DNA of 64,000 nt from Cryptomeria japonica (lineage: Eukaryota > Streptophyta > Pinopsida > Cupressales > Cupressaceae), in assembly GCF_030272615.1 (NCBI RefSeq), contig NC_081412.1:670370852-670434851 (forward strand). The letters run 5' to 3'. This document shows, one piece after another, positions 45,501 through 57,505 of this stretch (position 1 is the first letter of the stretch; each line of letters starts with the position of its first letter). The notes beneath the pieces were generated by a model. It saw nothing but the letters and a program-made list of their open reading frames with translations. It ran no database searches and was not told the origin of the DNA. The position numbers were made by a program, and so were the translations under genes.

Positions 45501-46735
45501 TATGACCCCTTAGCACATCATACAACCCCTAATGACACCATATGGTGTCCTAAGGGGTCATAAAAAACCATACAACGCATAATGACACCATATCAACCCT
45601 TAGGAGACCATACGACCCATAACAACATAATATGGTGTCCTAAGGCATCATATAACACCATATGACCCCTTAGAATACCATACGACCTATAACAACACCA
45701 TGTGGTGTCCTAAGGGGTCATAAAACACAATATGACCCCTTAGGACAAAATATGACCCCTCACGACATCATATAGTGTCCTAAGGGGTCATAGGACACCA
45801 TATGACCCCTTAGGACACAATACGACCCCTTAGGATAGAAAATAAACCCTAACAACACCTGAGGGGCAATATTGTTTCCTAAGGGGTCATAGAACACCAT
45901 ATGACTCCTTAGCACACCATACAACCCCTAACAATGCCATAGGGTGTCCTAAGGGGTCATATGGTATCCTAAGGGGTCATAGAACACCATATGATCCCTT
46001 AGGACACCATACGACACATAACAACACCAAATAGTGTCCTAAGGGGTCATAGGACACCATATGTCCCCTTAGGACATAATATGACCTTAGGACACAAAAT
46101 AAACCCTAATGACACCTAAGGTGTTATATAGTTTCCTAAGGGGTCATATGACACCATATGACACCTTAGCACACCATACAACCCCTAACGACACCATATG
46201 GTGTCCTAAGGGGTCATAGAACACCATATGACCCCTTAGGACACCATAAAACACATAACAACACCCAATGGTGTCCTAAGGGGTTATATGGTGTACTAAG
46301 GGGTCATAGGACACCATAGGACCCATAACAACACCATACGGTGTCCTAAGGGGTCATAGAACACCATATGACCCCTTAGGACACCATATGATCCATAACA
46401 ACACCATATGGTGTCCTAAGGGGTCATAGAACACCATATGACCCATAACGATACCATATGTTGTCCTAATGGATCATAAGACACCATATGACCCCTTAGA
46501 ACACAATATGACCCCTAACAACATCATATAATGTCCTAATGGATCATAGGATGCCATATGACCCCTTATGACACAATATGAACCCTACCAGTGTCATATA
46601 GTGTCCTAATGGGTCATAGGATGCCATATGACCCCTTATGACACAATATGACCCCTACTAGTGTCATATAGTGTCCTAAGGGGTCATATGGTGTTCTAAG
46701 GGGTTATAGAACACCATATGACCCCTTAGGACACT
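42517..46735. repeat. minisatellite array of B, left portion
   Basis: 4.2 kb of the 20 bp unit in both orientations, of the same sequence type as in A. Near its right end (46540-46680) two nearly identical 70 bp blocks (GATGCCATATG... to ...TATAGTGTCCTAA) follow each other. It ends where C begins. Confidence 0.92.
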
Positions 46736-46765
46736 GGGTATGTGCAGGATCATGGTGTGCCAAAA
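46736..46765 (+). repeat. right-type terminal inverted repeat of C
   Basis: GGGTATGTGCAGGATCATGG followed by TGTGCCAAAACAGG matches the inverted right end of A. Confidence 0.88.
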
Positions 46766-47743
46766 CAGGCCCTTAAGTGGCAATGAAATTTCAGAAAATC
46801 AAAGTTATGCAACTTGACATGAAAATTTGAATAAGTTGTGAACATTATTTTTAAAATATGTAAGAAGAGAATATATAAAAAATTGAATGTAGTTTCTAAG
46901 CTACTTGTTGTTTTTTGGGAAAAAAAAATCCTATTTGATGAAAATTTTAAATTTCAATAGAGTGGTACTAAAATTTCAGGAAAAAAATAAGAAGTAGACA
47001 TATGTCTGACCACCCTAATCACAATCAAATCATAATATTTTTTTATAATATAATTATTAGACTCGTGTCCGGATGTGACACATATTGTTTTTTAATTTTT
47101 TATAAAGTAAATAATTATTTATGAATTTTTTACTATAGCTTTTTAGAAACTCCTACGTCTGACCACCTTAACTTGGTCAAAATCTTATGAATTTTTTTTT
47201 TTTAATTTTTCCCTATAGTAGACGAAGCACAGGATGTGATGCATGTTTCGGATTCAAAAAATGTTATACTGTTTGAAAGTTATGATTGTTTTCAATTAGT
47301 ATATCAATCAGGACTATTGTCAAAATTCAATTAGAAAATAAATAATAATTATTTATTAAAGTCAAAATAAGACAAGCCTTATATTGTTGGAAAGCTGGGA
47401 ACGTCCTTAAAAAATCCTTTTCATTTTATCAATTTTGGTTACAAAAAAAGTTATCAGCCACCAATGTAAAGTCTGAAAAATCAAGGAATACTGAAAAGCA
47501 AGTTTTTTCAGTTGACTTTCCAGGCTTGTCACTTCCAAGCCAAATACCAAAGCATTCCCAAGACAAAATTTGAAATTTGACAATTTGTCTACAAAAATTA
47601 GATATCCGATTATATTGGATATCCAATTATATCGGATGTCCGATTTTAATCAATAAATTCTCTAACTAAATTTGCCCATAATTAATCTAATGTTTATTAA
47701 TATATTAATATATTAATTTATAAATAAATTAGTATATGATATT
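46766..47743. other. AT-rich right arm of C, no gene
   Basis: The reverse complement of A 14780-15661, diverged, with three subterminal motifs at 47599-47645. The last 100 bp (TTAATATATTAATATATTAA) is specific to C. Confidence 0.75.
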
Positions 47744-47810
47744 AGGGAGAGGGAAAGGGAGAGGGGGGAGTGGGGGGATAGAGAGAGAGAGGGGGGGAGG
47801 GGTGAGGGGT

Positions 47811-47882
<72 letters not shown>

Positions 47883-47951
47883 GGGGAGAGGGATAGAGAG
47901 AGATTAGGGGAGAGAGAGAGATTAGGGGAGAGGGATAGAGAGAGATTAGGG

Positions 47952-48008
<57 letters not shown>

Positions 48009-48078
48009 AGAGGGAGGGAAGGGAGAGAGATATAAAGAGATTAGTGGAGAGAGAGAGAGAGATGGGGAGGGGGAAGGG

Positions 48079-48109
<31 letters not shown>

Positions 48110-48228
48110 TAGATGGAGAGATTAGGGGAGATGGATAGAGAGATTAGGGGAGAGAGAGAGAGAGAGAGACAGAGATAGAAGGAGAGGGAGAGAGAGATTA
48201 GGGGAGAGTGGGAGAGAGAAATTAAGAC
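47744..48228. repeat. purine-rich (GA)n tract of C
   Basis: Long pure GA runs separated by GGGGAGAGGGATAG and ATTAGGGG. It is the counterpart of the CT tracts next to the arrays in A and B. Arg/Glu-rich and Ser/Leu-rich frames here are artefacts. Confidence 0.9.
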
Positions 48229-48367
48229 ACCATAGGACCTAAAGCGACCCAATATGGTGTCATAACAGGTCGTATGGTGTCCTAAGGGGTCATATGGTGT
48301 CCATGGGTGTTGTTAGGGGTCATATGGTGTCCATGGGTGTCAAAATTGTGTCGTAAGGGGTCATATG
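48229..48367. repeat. array of C, left of copia IV
   Basis: Seven or so 20 bp units of the C subtype (GCGACCCAATATGGTGTC), cut off at TCATATG where copia IV begins. Confidence 0.8.
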
Positions 48368-48409
48368 TTAACAACTTTAACAACAAGTTTAACAACTTGA
48401 GGAGATCCA

Positions 48410-49576
48410 ATGTCTACTAACTATTTCAGGAAGGACAGTCCTAAACTTGATGGAACCAACTATGGCATATGGAAGATCATGATGGAGACACATTTGAATT
48501 GCATTGGAAAGGACATCTAGGAAATTACAAAGAATGGCTATACTACTCTTACATCCAATCAACCTAATCCACCAAACTTGGCTAAAAATGAGGAAAATGA
48601 TTGCAAAGCAAGAGAAGCACTTTTGAGTGCATTATCAGACTAGCAAATCATGGGATTATCAGATAGGTCTACTGCTAAAGATATTTGGGATCATTTGGAA
48701 AGATTGAATGAAGGAGATTCCACAATCAAAATTACAAAACTTGAAAGCTTCTGAGTAAGGTATGAAAATCTGAAAAATAGAGGAAGATGAAAGGATTTCT
48801 GCTTTTATGGAAAGAGTTAATGAAATTGTTTTGGGTATTAAATGTTGTGGAGAAACCTTAAGTGAAGATGAAATTGTTTCAAAAGTCTTAAGAGGATTGC
48901 CACCGGTATATAAAATGAAAGTTACTGCTATAAATGAGTTGAGAACAATGCCTAATACATCATTAACTAGGGATACATTGATTGGAAAACTTTCAGCTTT
49001 TGAAATTGAGGAATTTGGTCTTGTTGCTACTATAAAGACAAACTTAGCTTTTAAGGTATCAACATCATCTGCACCATCATTTGACAAATCAGATTGGAAA
49101 GCCTTTTATGCAAGAGAACTTGAAGAAAGCAGGAGAGAAAATGAAGAACTCAAAGAACTTGAAGCACTATTTGCAAGGAAAATGCCTAAAGGTCCAGTTG
49201 GAAGTAAGTATGAAGGTAAAGCACCCTTTAAATGTTTTAACTATAATAAGATTGGTCATATGGATTCAAGATGCCCTGACAGACATGCTAGACTAAGAGA
49301 AGAAGCTAGAAGAACATACAAGCCTAACCCTGAATATCAAAAATACGAATTTAAGAATAATAAAGACAAATCTTGTTATCTTGTTGATGAAGGAGTCACT
49401 GATGATTCTGATGAGGATCTGACAGACAATGGATGGGTTTTTGTTTCTATAACAAAAGATCAACCGACACCTACTATTCAACCGATAGAGCAAGCCCTGG
49501 CAGCTAAAGTTGAAGTTAATGATGAATGGATCATTGATTCAGGATGTTCACATCACATGAGTGGTGATAAAAGGTA
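48410..49576 (+). pseudogene. copia IV Gag, zinc knuckle and protease start, broken
   Basis: It starts M-S-T-N-Y-F-R-K-D at 48410. Three stops and a shift lie before 48807, after which 256 codons are open. The open part has the UBN2-type Gag end, a defective zinc knuckle C-F-N-Y-N-K-I-G-H-M-D-S-R-C (the second Cys is Tyr; copia I keeps C-F-N-C), an acidic spacer and W-I-I-D-S-G-C-S-H-H-M, the protease active site, directly before the stop. Confidence 0.85.
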
Positions 49577-50337
49577 AATTCTTGAACTTTTAGGAATACA
49601 ATGGAGGTCTAGTAAGATTTGGAGATGATAAATCTTGTTTGATAAAAGGAAAAGGTACTATATCTCTTGATGGTAAGCATAACACTGACAATGTCTACTA
49701 TGTAGCAGGTTTAAAGCACAATCTTTTGAGTGTTGGTCAAGTAGTTGAAAAAGGATTTCAGTTACAATTTAAGAATGGAAAATGCAAAATTATGAATAGA
49801 ACTGGTTTGGAAATTGCAACCAGTAATCAAACTAGAGGCAACATCTTTCATTTAAATAATAGTGAAAAGACATGCTTGATTGCACACATTGATGAAAGTT
49901 GGCTATGACATAAGAGACTCTGTCATGTAAATTTTGATTGCATGGTAAAAATCAGTACTACTAAGGCAGTTAGAGATTTACCTAAGATTGTCAAACCTCA
50001 CAACTCGGTATGTAAGGAATGTCAATTTGGAAAACAAGTTAGAGCGTCTTTTAAAAGTATTCCAGAAAAATCCAATAATGCTCTTGACTTAATTCATACT
50101 GATTTATGTGGTCCAACTAGAACTAAAAGTCTGCAAGGTGATAGATATTTCATGCTAATCATTGATGACTATTCTAGAATGTGTTGGGTTACTTTTCTCA
50201 GAGAAAAATCAGAAGCACTTGGGAAATTCAAACTATTCAAGGCAATGGTAGAAAATGAAACTGGTAAGAAAATCAAATGTCTGAGATCAGATAAAGGAGG
50301 TGAATTTACATCTAAGGAATTTAATGCATCTGTGAAG
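49577..50337 (+). pseudogene. copia IV Pol: protease end, pre-integrase and integrase core, broken
   Basis: Frame 49639-49908 gives H-N-L-L-S-V and stops at a TGA replacing the tryptophan before H-K-R-L-C-H-V-N. Frame 49942-50340 gives C-K-E-C-Q-F-G, L-I-H-T-D-L-C-G-P (first catalytic Asp) and R-S-D-K-G-G-E-F (second). A one-base shift then ends the frame at the sequence coding C-E-V-N-G. Confidence 0.85.
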
Positions 50338-50825
50338 TGAATGGAATTAGAAGACAATTATCAGCACCCCAGACACCACAATAGAATGGAGTTGTAGAAA
50401 GGAAAAACAAAACTATCTTGGATGTAGCTAGAAGTATGTTATCAGAAGCAAATCTACCACATGTATATTGGAGAGACGCAGTAAGCACAATGGTCTATAC
50501 ATTCAACAAAGTTCACATCAAAGGTGAAACCGATAAGACCCCTCATGAACTATGGTTTGGTATTACTCCTACTCTTAAATATTTCAGAATATTTGGAAGT
50601 AAATGCTATATTAGAAGAGATGAGTATATTGGCAAATTTGATCCTAGAAGTGATGAAGGAATATTTCTTGGTTATTCATCTAAGAGCAAGGCATATATAT
50701 GTTTCAACAAAATATTGCAGAAAATTGTTAAGAGTACAAATGTGAAGATTGATGAACAATTTAGATGAACTTCAAGGTATATAGACTCTAAACCGGCAAC
50801 AGAAATACTGACAACTGAATCTACA
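50338..50825 (+). pseudogene. copia IV Pol: integrase C-terminal part
   Basis: After the shift N-G-V-V-E-R-K-N (catalytic Glu) can be read, then an open frame 50418-50768 with G-K-F-D-P-R-S-D-E-G-I-F-L-G-Y, a block typical of copia integrase C-termini. A stop (TGA for an Arg/Gly codon) follows. Confidence 0.82.
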
Positions 50826-51692
50826 TTGAATCCACTGGTACAAAATGAAGATCCAGTTACAGCGGTATCATCTAAAAATTCCATTGAAACTGAGGAACAA
50901 CAACAAACAAAGACACCCCGGTATGTAAGACTGAATCACTCTGAAGATCAAATAATTGGAAACAAGTATCAAGGAGTTATGACAAGAGGAAGATTGGCAA
51001 ATGAAGAGGTATGTCTTATTTCTCAAATAGAACTATCATCAATTAATGAGGCATGTGAAGACAAACACTGGATTAAAGATATGGAAGATGAACTAGAACA
51101 AATTGAAAAGAATAACACATGGACATTAGTTCCCCGGCCTAAAGACAAAAATGTGATTGGAACAAAATGGGTATTTCAAAACAAACTTAATGAAGATGGC
51201 AAGGTAATCAGAAATAAAGCAAGACTAGTGTGTAAGGGATATTCTCAAAAAGAAGGAATTGATTATAATGAAACCTTTACACCGGTAGCTAGAATTGAGG
51301 CAGTCAGATTAGTCTTGGCTTTTACAACACACAAGAACTACAAAGTATATCAAATGGATATTAAATGTGAATTTCTAAATGGAGATCTTGAAGAAGTTTA
51401 CATTGAGCAACCTGATGGATTTTCTTTGACAAATAAAGATATGGTTTGCAGGTTAAGGAAAACTTTGTATGGATTGAAGCAAGCTCCAAGAGCTTGGTAT
51501 GCTAGATTGGATAAATATCTTTTGAAGATTGGTTTTTCTAAAGGTAATGCTGACAGCAACTTATACTATAAAGTGACTAATGATGACATCTTGGTTATAG
51601 AAGTTTTTGTTGATGATATAATCTTGGAGGAGAAGATGGATTATGCAAAGACTTTTCTATTGAAATGCAATAAGAATTTGAAATGTCTATGA
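50826..51692 (+). pseudogene. copia IV Pol: reverse transcriptase
   Basis: 288 open codons: W-T-L-V-P-R-P-K (domain start), [38 protein letters not shown] and the active site F-V-D-D-I-I. The E in C-E-F-L replaces the usual alanine. A shift after the active site and a later stop (TAG in I-S-*-T-D) end the reading. Confidence 0.88.
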
Positions 51693-52558
51693 TTGGAGAA
51701 ATAAAATTCTTTTTAGGATTGTATATTTCATAGACTGATAAAGGTATATTCTTGAGTCAATCTAAGTACTTGAAGGAGTTACTAAAGAAATTTGGGATGG
51801 AGAACTCTAAACCGGTAAGCACAACTATGACTACAAATGACAAATTATCACTAAGGGATGAGTCTACACCTATTAATCCAACTAGATACAAATCTATGAT
51901 AGGAGGCCTACTATATTTGACACAAACAAGACCTGATATTATGAATGCAGTATGTATTGTTTCAATATTTCAGATTAATCCTAGAGAAAATCATGAATCA
52001 ACAGTAAAAAGGATTTTTCGGTACTTACAAGGCACTACAAATCTTGGCGTATGGTATCCTAGAAATGAAAACTTTGAATTATGTGCATACACAGACGCAA
52101 ATTGGGAAGGAGATGTGGATGACAGAAAAAGCACCACCGGCGGAGCATTTTTTCTTGGAAGTAGATTAATTTCTTGGTTGAGTAAGAAACAAAGTTGCAC
52201 ATCTTTATCAACAACAGAATCAAAATATGTTGCAGCAACAACTAACTGTACACAGGTATTATGGTTTAAACAAATGTTGAACGACATAAAAGTAAAATGC
52301 AAGGAACATATAACTATTGATTGTGATAACACTACAACAATTGATATATCTAAGAATATGATACTACATTCTAAAACTAAACATGTTTCTATCAAACTGA
52401 ACTTTTTGAAAGAGAATGTTGAAGCAAAAGAAGTAAAAATAGTTTATGTGAATACTAAAGAGCATATTGGAGATATTTTCACTAAGCCTTTGCCTAAGGA
52501 GACCTTTGAATATCTCAGAGACCAGCTTGGGGTCATACCCCCACCGGTAGAGACTTAG
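51693..52558 (+). pseudogene. copia IV Pol: RT end and RNase H, mostly open
   Basis: Frame 51752-52558 reads from S-K-Y-L-K-E-L-L-K-K-F-G through T-R-P-D-I and the RNase H blocks Y-T-D-A-N-W-E-G, D-R-K-S-T-T-G and T-E-S-K-Y-V-A to the natural end P-P-P-V-E-T. This is the best preserved part of the element. Confidence 0.88.
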
Positions 52559-52890
52559 ATAGTTGATGTTTATCATCAACCGACATAACTAATAGAGAAA
52601 TCTTTTATTACGGCTTTGATGAGGAGAGCTACTTCTCAGGGGGAGTAGTTGGTATACTAAATTGGTTGGTATTTTGTATTTAGTTTTGTATTAACTTTGG
52701 CAATTGATGTCAAAGGGGGAGAGATTGGTATGGAAAAACACAAGGAAAACACATGTCACTCAACAAGGGAGAGATTGTTGATGAGATTGATTTATGGTTG
52801 TGATCTCTTTTGGGAGATTGTTGGTTTTTGGTATTTGGCATTTTTGTTTTGGCACTTTGATGGTTTTTCCATCCTGTGTTGCCATCAATG
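52559..52890 (+). other. 3' non-coding region of copia IV
   Basis: It holds two earlier purine-rich sites (CTCAGGGGGAGTAG and CAAAGGGGGAGAGATTGG) before the real polypurine tract, and no gene. Confidence 0.7.
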
Positions 52891-52904
52891 CCAAAGGGGG
52901 AGAT
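52891..52904 (+). other. polypurine tract of copia IV
   Basis: CCAAAGGGGGAGAT directly before the LTR terminus TGTTGG. Confidence 0.88.
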
Positions 52905-53931
52905 TGTTGGTATTTTGGTATGGTTTTGTCATTGATGTCAATACCTATCAACACTTATCAACTCTAGCACTTTGAAGGATTGACAAAGTTCACCAGTAAG
53001 AAATTGACTTATGCACAGTCACCGGTATCTAGTACACTAGCAGGATATATTGTTCACCGGCACTTGGAATGATATGGATAACACCTGGTTATGTCGAAGA
53101 CATCATTTGGACACCTTGTCTTGGAGATTTGTTGATTGGTATATTCATATTTGCATATTTTCTGTTATCGGTAGGCTTATCTATTCTAGATCAGCATGAC
53201 ACGCTTTGGAGATGATTTAGTATTGTTGTAAATGCATTAAGCTGACATGTTGAATCGTTTATTGCATCGGTTATTGATTTACTTGTAAATTTATTTTATT
53301 GTAATATCTTTTAGAGCTGACCTACTATAATTGGTCTTAGGTTATGGTATAAATGTAAGATCTTATTTGTAAGATCAAGTGTGGAATGTGAAGGAAGATA
53401 TAATTCGGTATATGCGAGAATAAGAAGAGCCATACACATAGACATCATTTGAAGTTGAAGCAAGCTTTTTGTAAAGGCAATCAGAACTGAACCAGTACTG
53501 AATCCAGCATAGAAAGATGCTACTTTGTGCAGTACATTCTTATTAGATTTAACCATCCAATTGTAGTCAGTGTGACTCCCATTTGTGTTTGAGCAGTGAG
53601 CTCTAGGTGCTTGGCCTTTCTGCATGTGCAGACCCCATTTGTATACACATACTATCTGCAGTAGTATCATCTGGTTGTGGGTAATGTTTCCCACCATGGT
53701 TTTTCCCCTTACAGGGTTTCCACGTACAAATATTGGTGTTATGTGTTGTGGATGTTGTTGTCTTTCTACTTCATGCATAATCTTTACCGGTAGTGATACT
53801 AATAGATAAACTGTCTACCAACACAAAGTTTAGTTTACTGGTATTAAGCTTTAAGGTTGGTTAACTTGTTTTAGATTGAATTTGTTAGACAACTGATTCA
53901 CCCCCCTCTCAGTTGTCTCCGGGACCTAACA
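52905..53931 (+). repeat. 3' LTR of copia IV
   Basis: It begins TGTTGGTATTTTGG and ends GGGACCTAACA, 1027 bp, homologous to the LTRs of copia I. Array resumes at GTCATTAGAGG. Confidence 0.9.
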
Positions 53932-55350
53932 GTCATTAGAGGTCATATGGTGTCCTAAGGGGTCATATGATGTCTTAAAGGGGTCATATGATACAATATG
54001 ACCCACTAGGACACAATATGAGCCACAATGACCAAATATGGTCTCTTAAGGGGTCATATGGTGTCCTAAGGGGTTGTAGGACACCATATGACCCCTTAAG
54101 ACACCAAATTGTGTTATTAGGGGTCATATGGTGTCCTAAGGGGTCGTAGGACATAATATGACCCCTTAGGACACAATATGATCTAAAACAGCCCAATATG
54201 GTGTTATTAGGGGTCATATGGTGTCCTAAGGGGTCATAAGGGTTCATGGGACACCATATGACCCCTAAGGACAACATACGACCCCTTATGACACCATATG
54301 GTGTCCTTAGGGGTCATATGGTGTTCATAGGCATCATATGGTGTCCTAGGACACCATATGACCCCTTAAGACACCAAATTGTATTGTTATGGGTCATATG
54401 TTCTCCTAAGGGGTCGTAAGACACAATATTACCCCTTAGGACATAATATGAACCGAAGCAACCCAATATGGTGTCATTAGGGGTCATATGGTGTCATAAG
54501 GGGTCATATGATGTCTTAAAGGGGTCATATGACACAATATGACCCACTAGGACACAATATGACCTATAACGACCAAATATGGTGTCTTAATGAGTCATAT
54601 GGTGTCCTAAGGGGTTGTAGGACACCATATGACCACTTAAGACACCAAATTGTGTTGTTAGGGATCATATGGTGTCCTAAGGGGTCATAGGACACAATAT
54701 GACCCCTTAGGACACAATATGATCCAAAGCGACCCAATATGGTGTCATTAGGGGTCATATGGTGTCCTAAGGGGTCATAAGGGTTCATGGGACACCATAT
54801 GACCCCTAAGGACAACATACAACCCCTTATGACACCATATGGTGTTGTTAGGGGTCATATGGTGTCCATAGGCATCATATAGTGTCCTTGGACACCATAT
54901 GACCCCTTAAGACACCAAATAATGTCGTTATGGGTCATATGTTGTCTTAAGGGGTCATAAGAGACAATATGACCCCTTAGGACACAATATGACCCAAAGT
55001 GACCCAATATGGTGTCATTAGGAGTCATATGGTGTCCTAAGGGGTCATATGATGTCTTAAAGGGGTCATATGACACAATATGACCCACTAGGACACAATA
55101 TGACCCATAACGACCAAATATGGTGTCTTAAGGGGTTATATGGTGTCCTAAGGGGTTGTAGGACACCATATCACCCTTATGGACACCATATGACCCCTTA
55201 AGACACCAAATTGTGTCGTTAGGGATCATATGGTGTCCTAAGGGGTCGTAGGACACAATATGACCCCTTAGGACACAATATGACCCAAAGCGACCCAATA
55301 TGGTGTAATTAGGGGTCATATGGTGTCCTAAGGGGTCATAAGGGTTCATG
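53932..55350. repeat. array of C with a 270/540 bp higher-order period
   Basis: It is built of the 20 bp unit, but the landmark CCCAATATGG recurs at about 54192, 54462, 54733, 55003 and 55294 (steps of 270, 271, 270, 291). A second landmark (GACCAAATATGGT) recurs every 540 bp or so. The units are therefore organised in higher-order repeats, unlike in A and B. Confidence 0.8.
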
Positions 55351-55448
55351 GGGTCTCTCTCTCTCTCTCCCTCTCCCCTAATCTCTCTCTCTCTCTCCCC
55401 TAATCTCTCTCTCTCCTCCTCCTCTCTCTCTCTCTTTCTCTCTCTCTA
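55351..55448. repeat. CT microsatellite tract of C
   Basis: About 100 bp of TCTCTC with CCCCTAATCTC spacers, the inverse counterpart of 47744-48228. Confidence 0.9.
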
Positions 55449-55759
55449 AAATATGACTAATAAAATCCGATATCGGATTTAATTGGATATTGGATTTCTG
55501 CCATTGCCATTAATGTGGCAGTTCAATAAAAAAAAGGCAGCAATGGGAAATTTTTTGTGGACCACAAATTTATACATTAAAATCGGATATCTGATTTTTG
55601 TACATAAAAAAAAGCCTTATGGGCCATTTTGTGGATTCTAATGGCCCATAGTCTGCATATTCTATTTTCTATCGACGATCACAGGTTTTCAGATAGGTTG
55701 AGACAAATTTGTGATTTTGGGAGATTCTTAAAGTCAAAACTTACATTGTCAATCATATA
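55449..55759. other. AT-rich spacer with subterminal-type motifs
   Basis: It carries ATCCGATATCGGAT near 55465 and AAATCGGATATCTGATTTTT near 55581, the same motif family as at the element ends. No frame of note is seen before the basic open region. Confidence 0.55.
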
Positions 55760-56165
55760 GGAGCATCTGTGTGGAGGGAAATAGGGAGTAGTAGTCGTTG
55801 GAAGTCTAAACGCAAAAGAAAACTTTCAAATGACCAAATTGAAGTGTATAGAGAAAGAGATAGAGAATGTCATAGGAGGAGAAGACAAGGCATGTTAAAT
55901 ATTGCTAATGTTACTTCAAGTGAAGAGGAAATTGAATTTGAAAATGTGCCACAAGTTATTGAAAATAAAAATGTAAATTTTGAAAGTGAAAATTTTTAAA
56001 ATGTTGAAAGTGATAATGAAAATGCTCAACATGTGGAAAATTTTGACATAGGAGGTGAAAATGTGGAAAACTTTGACACTGAAGGTGGAATTGCTCAACA
56101 TGTGGAAAATTTTCGATCGAGTGGGGGGGAAAATAGGAGCATGCATAGGGTAATACTTCCTAACT
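55760..56165 (+). pseudogene. basic, Glu/Asn-rich open region in element C, function unknown
   Basis: About 75 open codons plus a further 45 after one stop (TAA at about 55997). The N-terminal part is very basic (K-S-K-R-K-R-K, then R-E-R-D-R-E-C-H-R-R-R-R-Q). The rest is acidic with a repeated E-N-V/E-N-F pattern that continues in the same frame across the stop. No ATG precedes it: the frame opens at a GTG, and ATATAG before GAGCATC at 55760 could be a splice acceptor. Basic Arg-rich heads of this type occur on several transposon proteins, but I cannot assign a family. Confidence 0.4.
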
Positions 56166-57060
56166 AGACATGTCAGAGCTGATAGTTTGTCATCATGATG
56201 AGCAAAATGAGAAATTGGCCACATGACAACATTCGATTGAGTGAGACTGACGATTTTTTCACCAACCAAAAAATTGCTGCTCTAATAAAACTGTAGGGCA
56301 ACTTGAAAAACCAAGATAGGATTTTGTATGGACCCCTCTCATGGCCTTGTAGGTTCAAATCGATCATTCATAGGTGCCACAGATTCCGAGTTAGGGCCCA
56401 TCAAAATTTGACAATTTTAGCACTTAGGGTGCTCAAGCAACGACGCCGGTAGGGTATGACCTCGAGTGTTTGATCGAGTGGGGCAGAAAAATAGGAGCAT
56501 GCATAGGGTAATAATTCCTAATTGGGCATGTCAGAGCTGATGGTTCATCATCGTGACAAGAAGAACAAGAAATTGGCCACCCGACAACATTCGATTGAGT
56601 GAGATTGACAATTTTTTCACCAACCGAAAAATTGCTTGCCTAATAAAACCGTAGGGAAACCTGAAAACCTGAGATAGGTTTTTGTAGGGACCCTCTCGTG
56701 GCCCCGTAGGGTCAAACAAATTGTTTGCAGGTGCCACGGATTCTGAGTTAGGGATTGTCAAAGTTTGACAATTTTTAGCACTTAGGGCGCTCAAGGGACG
56801 ACAACGGTAGGGTATGACCCTAAGTGTTCGATCAATTGGGGGGGGGAAAATAGGAGCATGCATAGGGTAATAATGCCTAACTAGACATTTCAGAGCTGAT
56901 GGTTCGTCATCACGATGAGCTGAATGAGAAATTGGCCACATGACAACATTCGATTGAGTGAGACTAACGATTTTTTCGCCAACCGAAAAATTGCTACCCT
57001 AATAAAACCCCGAGTGTTTGACCAAGGTGGGGGGAAAAATAGGACCATGCATAGGGTAAT
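56107..57060. repeat. tandem repeats of about 360 bp in element C
   Basis: The landmark GGGGGGAAAATAGGAGCATGCATAGGGTAATA (interrupted form) recurs near 56115, 56472, 56832 and 57020, giving periods of about 357, 360 and a shortened last copy of about 188. Each unit also has GAAATTGGCCACATGACAACATTCGATTGAG. The minus strand gives similar short frames in each unit; these are repeat products without a start or end in common. Confidence 0.8.
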
Positions 57061-57061
57061 A

Positions 57062-57235
57062 ATGAATTGTATCAAGTATTGTTCATTAAATGAATTGTAT
57101 TATATTGTTCATTAAATGAATTGTATTGTATTGTTCATTAAATGAATTGTAGTGTATTGTTCATTAAATGAATTATATTGTTCATTATACAAACAACACT
57201 TACGATGAAATGAAATGAATTGTATCCTTCATTAA
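57062..57235. repeat. AT-rich short tandem repeat (about 25 bp unit)
   Basis: ATTGTTCATTAAATGAATTGTA and variants are repeated about five times just downstream of the 360 bp repeats. It lies beyond the 3' end of the minus-strand gene. Confidence 0.8.
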
Positions 57236-57505
57236 ATAACCATTATTAACCATTGTTAATTATTGGAATGAAGATTAAAGATTTCCATGATAACACCACA
57301 CACAGATGAGAAACAATTTATATGATCGAATATCAACTTCTGTATATATAAAAATGTCAAATGATTACAAATGTATGTCCATACACAAATATGGCATAAA
57401 TGCCAATTGAAATAAAATGTATGTCTAAATATGTGAATATATGTCCATATACAAAATATACATGCCAACTAGACACGTAAGCATCCCAAAACTATCTATA
57501 ACATC

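Larger units (their letters stand above)
48368..53931 (+). mobile_element. Ty1/copia retrotransposon IV, lacking 5' LTR and primer site
   Basis: It belongs to the same family as copia I. It starts inside the leader, about 40 bases before gag, so the 5' LTR and primer site are missing; the 3' LTR (52905-53931) is present. Array DNA of the C subtype abuts both ends. Gag-Pol is decayed but every domain is present. The deletion probably happened after insertion, by recombination involving array DNA. Confidence 0.88.
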
